Positions 15,404 to 15,935 of a DNA stretch of 15,935 nucleotides are shown piece after piece; the stretch's first letter is position 1, and each line of letters starts with the position of its first letter. The stretch lies in assembly GCA_024244665.1 (NCBI GenBank), contig JAAEOI010000682.1, positions 1 through 15,935 of the forward strand, written 5' to 3'. Made by a program: the position numbers and the translations under genes. A model generated the notes under the pieces. It was given only the letters and a program-made list of their open reading frames with translations. It was not told the DNA's origin and did not search any database. This DNA is from Bacteroidota bacterium (lineage in GTDB: Bacteria; Bacteroidota; Bacteroidia; Bacteroidales; GCA-2748055).

Positions 15404-15727
15404 ATGAGCGAATCACTGGATTTTTTAGAGATAGAGGGCAAGATTGTAGAGGCACTGAAGCAGGTGTATGACCCGGAGATACCAGTCAACATTTACGACC
15501 TGGGGCTGATCTACGAGATTGATGTGAGTGAAAAGGGGGAAGCTGATGTCAAAATGACACTTACTGCCCCCAACTGCCCCATGGTGGATATACTGTTATC
15601 AGATACCGAACAGGCTGTACAAGGTGTTGAAGGAGTCGAGAAGGCAAATATCAACCTGGTCTTCGATCCTCCCTGGGACAAATCCATGCTCACCGAAGAG
15701 GCAAAACTTGAGCTAGGTATGTTATAA
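15404..15727 (+). CDS. DUF59/MIP18-family Fe-S assembly protein of the SUF operon (SufT/PaaD-like)
   Basis: A 107-residue single-domain DUF59 (MIP18) protein. YDPEIPVNIYDLGLIY (22-37) is the family signature, and C58 in TLTAPNCPM is the conserved cysteine. DPPWDKSMLTEEAKLELG is the typical C-terminus. Relatives such as SufT and CIA2 assist maturation or delivery of Fe-S clusters, and in many genomes this gene closes the suf operon. Its role here is inferred from family and context. I chose the ATG at 15404; a TTG at 15395 would add three residues and overlap sufE. The stop codon TAA (15725-15727) directly abuts the heptamer array, so there is no room for a normal terminator. No sufA or other A-type carrier is present in the operon. 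Confidence 0.9.
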   Translation: MSESLDFLEIEGKIVEALKQVYDPEIPVNIYDLGLIYEIDVSEKGEADVKMTLTAPNCPMVDILLSDTEQAVQGVEGVEKANINLVFDPPWDKSMLTEEAKLELGML

Positions 15728-15874
15728 GTACTCAGTACTCAGTAGACAGTACACAGTGCTCAGTGGACAGTACTCAGTACTCAGTGGACAGTACTCAGTG
15801 GACAGTACTCAGTACTCAGTACTCAGTGGACAGTACTCAGTACTCAGTACTCAGTGGACAGTACTCAGTACTCA
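15728..15874. repeat. Array of 21 tandem 7-bp repeats (gtactca / gtggaca)
   Basis: The array is 147 bp, exactly 21 heptamers with no insertion or deletion. Thirteen units are gtactca (A) and five are gtggaca (B); units 3, 4 and 5 are gtagaca, gtacaca and gtgctca. The order is A A x y z B A A B A B A A A B A A A B A A, so the right half shows a 28-bp higher-order AAAB period. All units fit GTRSWCA. Unit 1 begins on the base after the upstream stop codon, and units 20-21 contain the end of the convergent gene. Adjacent A units can form small AGTAC-TCA-GTACT hairpins. On the plus strand the A and B units give no stop codon, while on the minus strand A units give TGA in every frame. Function unknown. 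Confidence 0.93.
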
Positions 15875-15935
15875 GGGGAGAGTCTGAAGGTGTAGCTGAA
15901 TTTAAGTGTGATGTTTCGCTGATCGTAGGGTGGAA
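15865..15935 (-). CDS. 3' end of a probable outer-membrane beta-barrel protein (partial)
   Basis: Reading leftward from the right edge, one frame is open for 22 codons and ends in TGA at 15867-15865. It contains QRNITLKFSYTFRL, in which every second residue is hydrophobic or aromatic (I, L, F, Y, F, L). That is the pattern of the last transmembrane beta-strand of a TonB-dependent receptor or similar outer-membrane protein, and many Bacteroidota proteins of this kind end in such a strand. Six further residues (ending in PEY) follow, and the E, Y and stop codons come from the heptamer array. The other two frames are less protein-like; one is stopped within 11 codons. With so little sequence, the exact family cannot be given. 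Confidence 0.55.
   Translation of the reverse strand, partial: PPYDQRNITLKFSYTFRLSPEY

Noticed and set aside
15728..15874. CRISPR array
   Set aside because: The units are 7 bp and directly adjacent, with no spacers between repeats and no cas gene in the window.
15728..15935. A protein encoded by the heptamer array on the plus strand
   Set aside because: One frame stays open through the array, but there is no start codon; the openness follows from the lack of stop words in the repeat unit.

Overview
The window looks like a chromosomal segment of a Bacteroidota (Bacteroidales or Marinilabiliales-like) bacterium. Four things point there: the fused lpxC-fabZ gene, the order HD hydrolase-lpxD-lpxC/fabZ-lpxA, a SUF operon in the order sufB-C-D-S-E-DUF59 without sufA, and several TAnnTTTG promoter elements typical of the Bacteroidota primary sigma factor, with almost no Shine-Dalgarno sequences. 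I see no rRNA, tRNA, CRISPR, transposase or phage gene.

Layout. Positions 1-2180 (minus strand) carry the translation/transcription operon rimP-nusA-infB; infB runs off the left edge. A divergent promoter region (2181-2349) separates it from a plus-strand lipid A cluster (2350-6933): HD phosphohydrolase, lpxD, lpxC-fabZ, lpxA. From 7000 to 9943 three minus-strand genes follow in the order of transcription thiL, D-lyxose isomerase family, PfkB sugar kinase. The last two overlap, have a lower G+C by hand count, and look like an inserted sugar module. A second divergent promoter region (9944-10057) separates thiL from the plus-strand suf operon (10058-15727). The right end is an array of 21 in-register 7-bp repeats (15728-15874) that fills the space between the last suf gene and a convergent gene. 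Only the last 22 codons of that gene are in the window, and they look like the final strand of an outer-membrane beta-barrel.

How the genes work together. RimP (30S maturation), NusA (elongation/termination) and IF2 (initiation) form the familiar ribosome/transcription operon. LpxA, LpxC and LpxD are the first three enzymes of lipid A synthesis, and FabZ links them to the pool of hydroxyacyl-ACP. SufBCD is the Fe-S scaffold, SufS and SufE feed it persulfide sulfur, and the DUF59 protein probably helps cluster insertion. ThiL makes thiamine diphosphate. The isomerase and kinase probably convert an aldose to a ketose and phosphorylate it.

Most of the window is conserved housekeeping DNA, and I found no new multi-gene system. 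The least explained parts are the heptamer array that reaches into the end of the neighbouring gene, the odd 105-bp spacer between sufB and sufC, and the palindrome on the rimP promoter.
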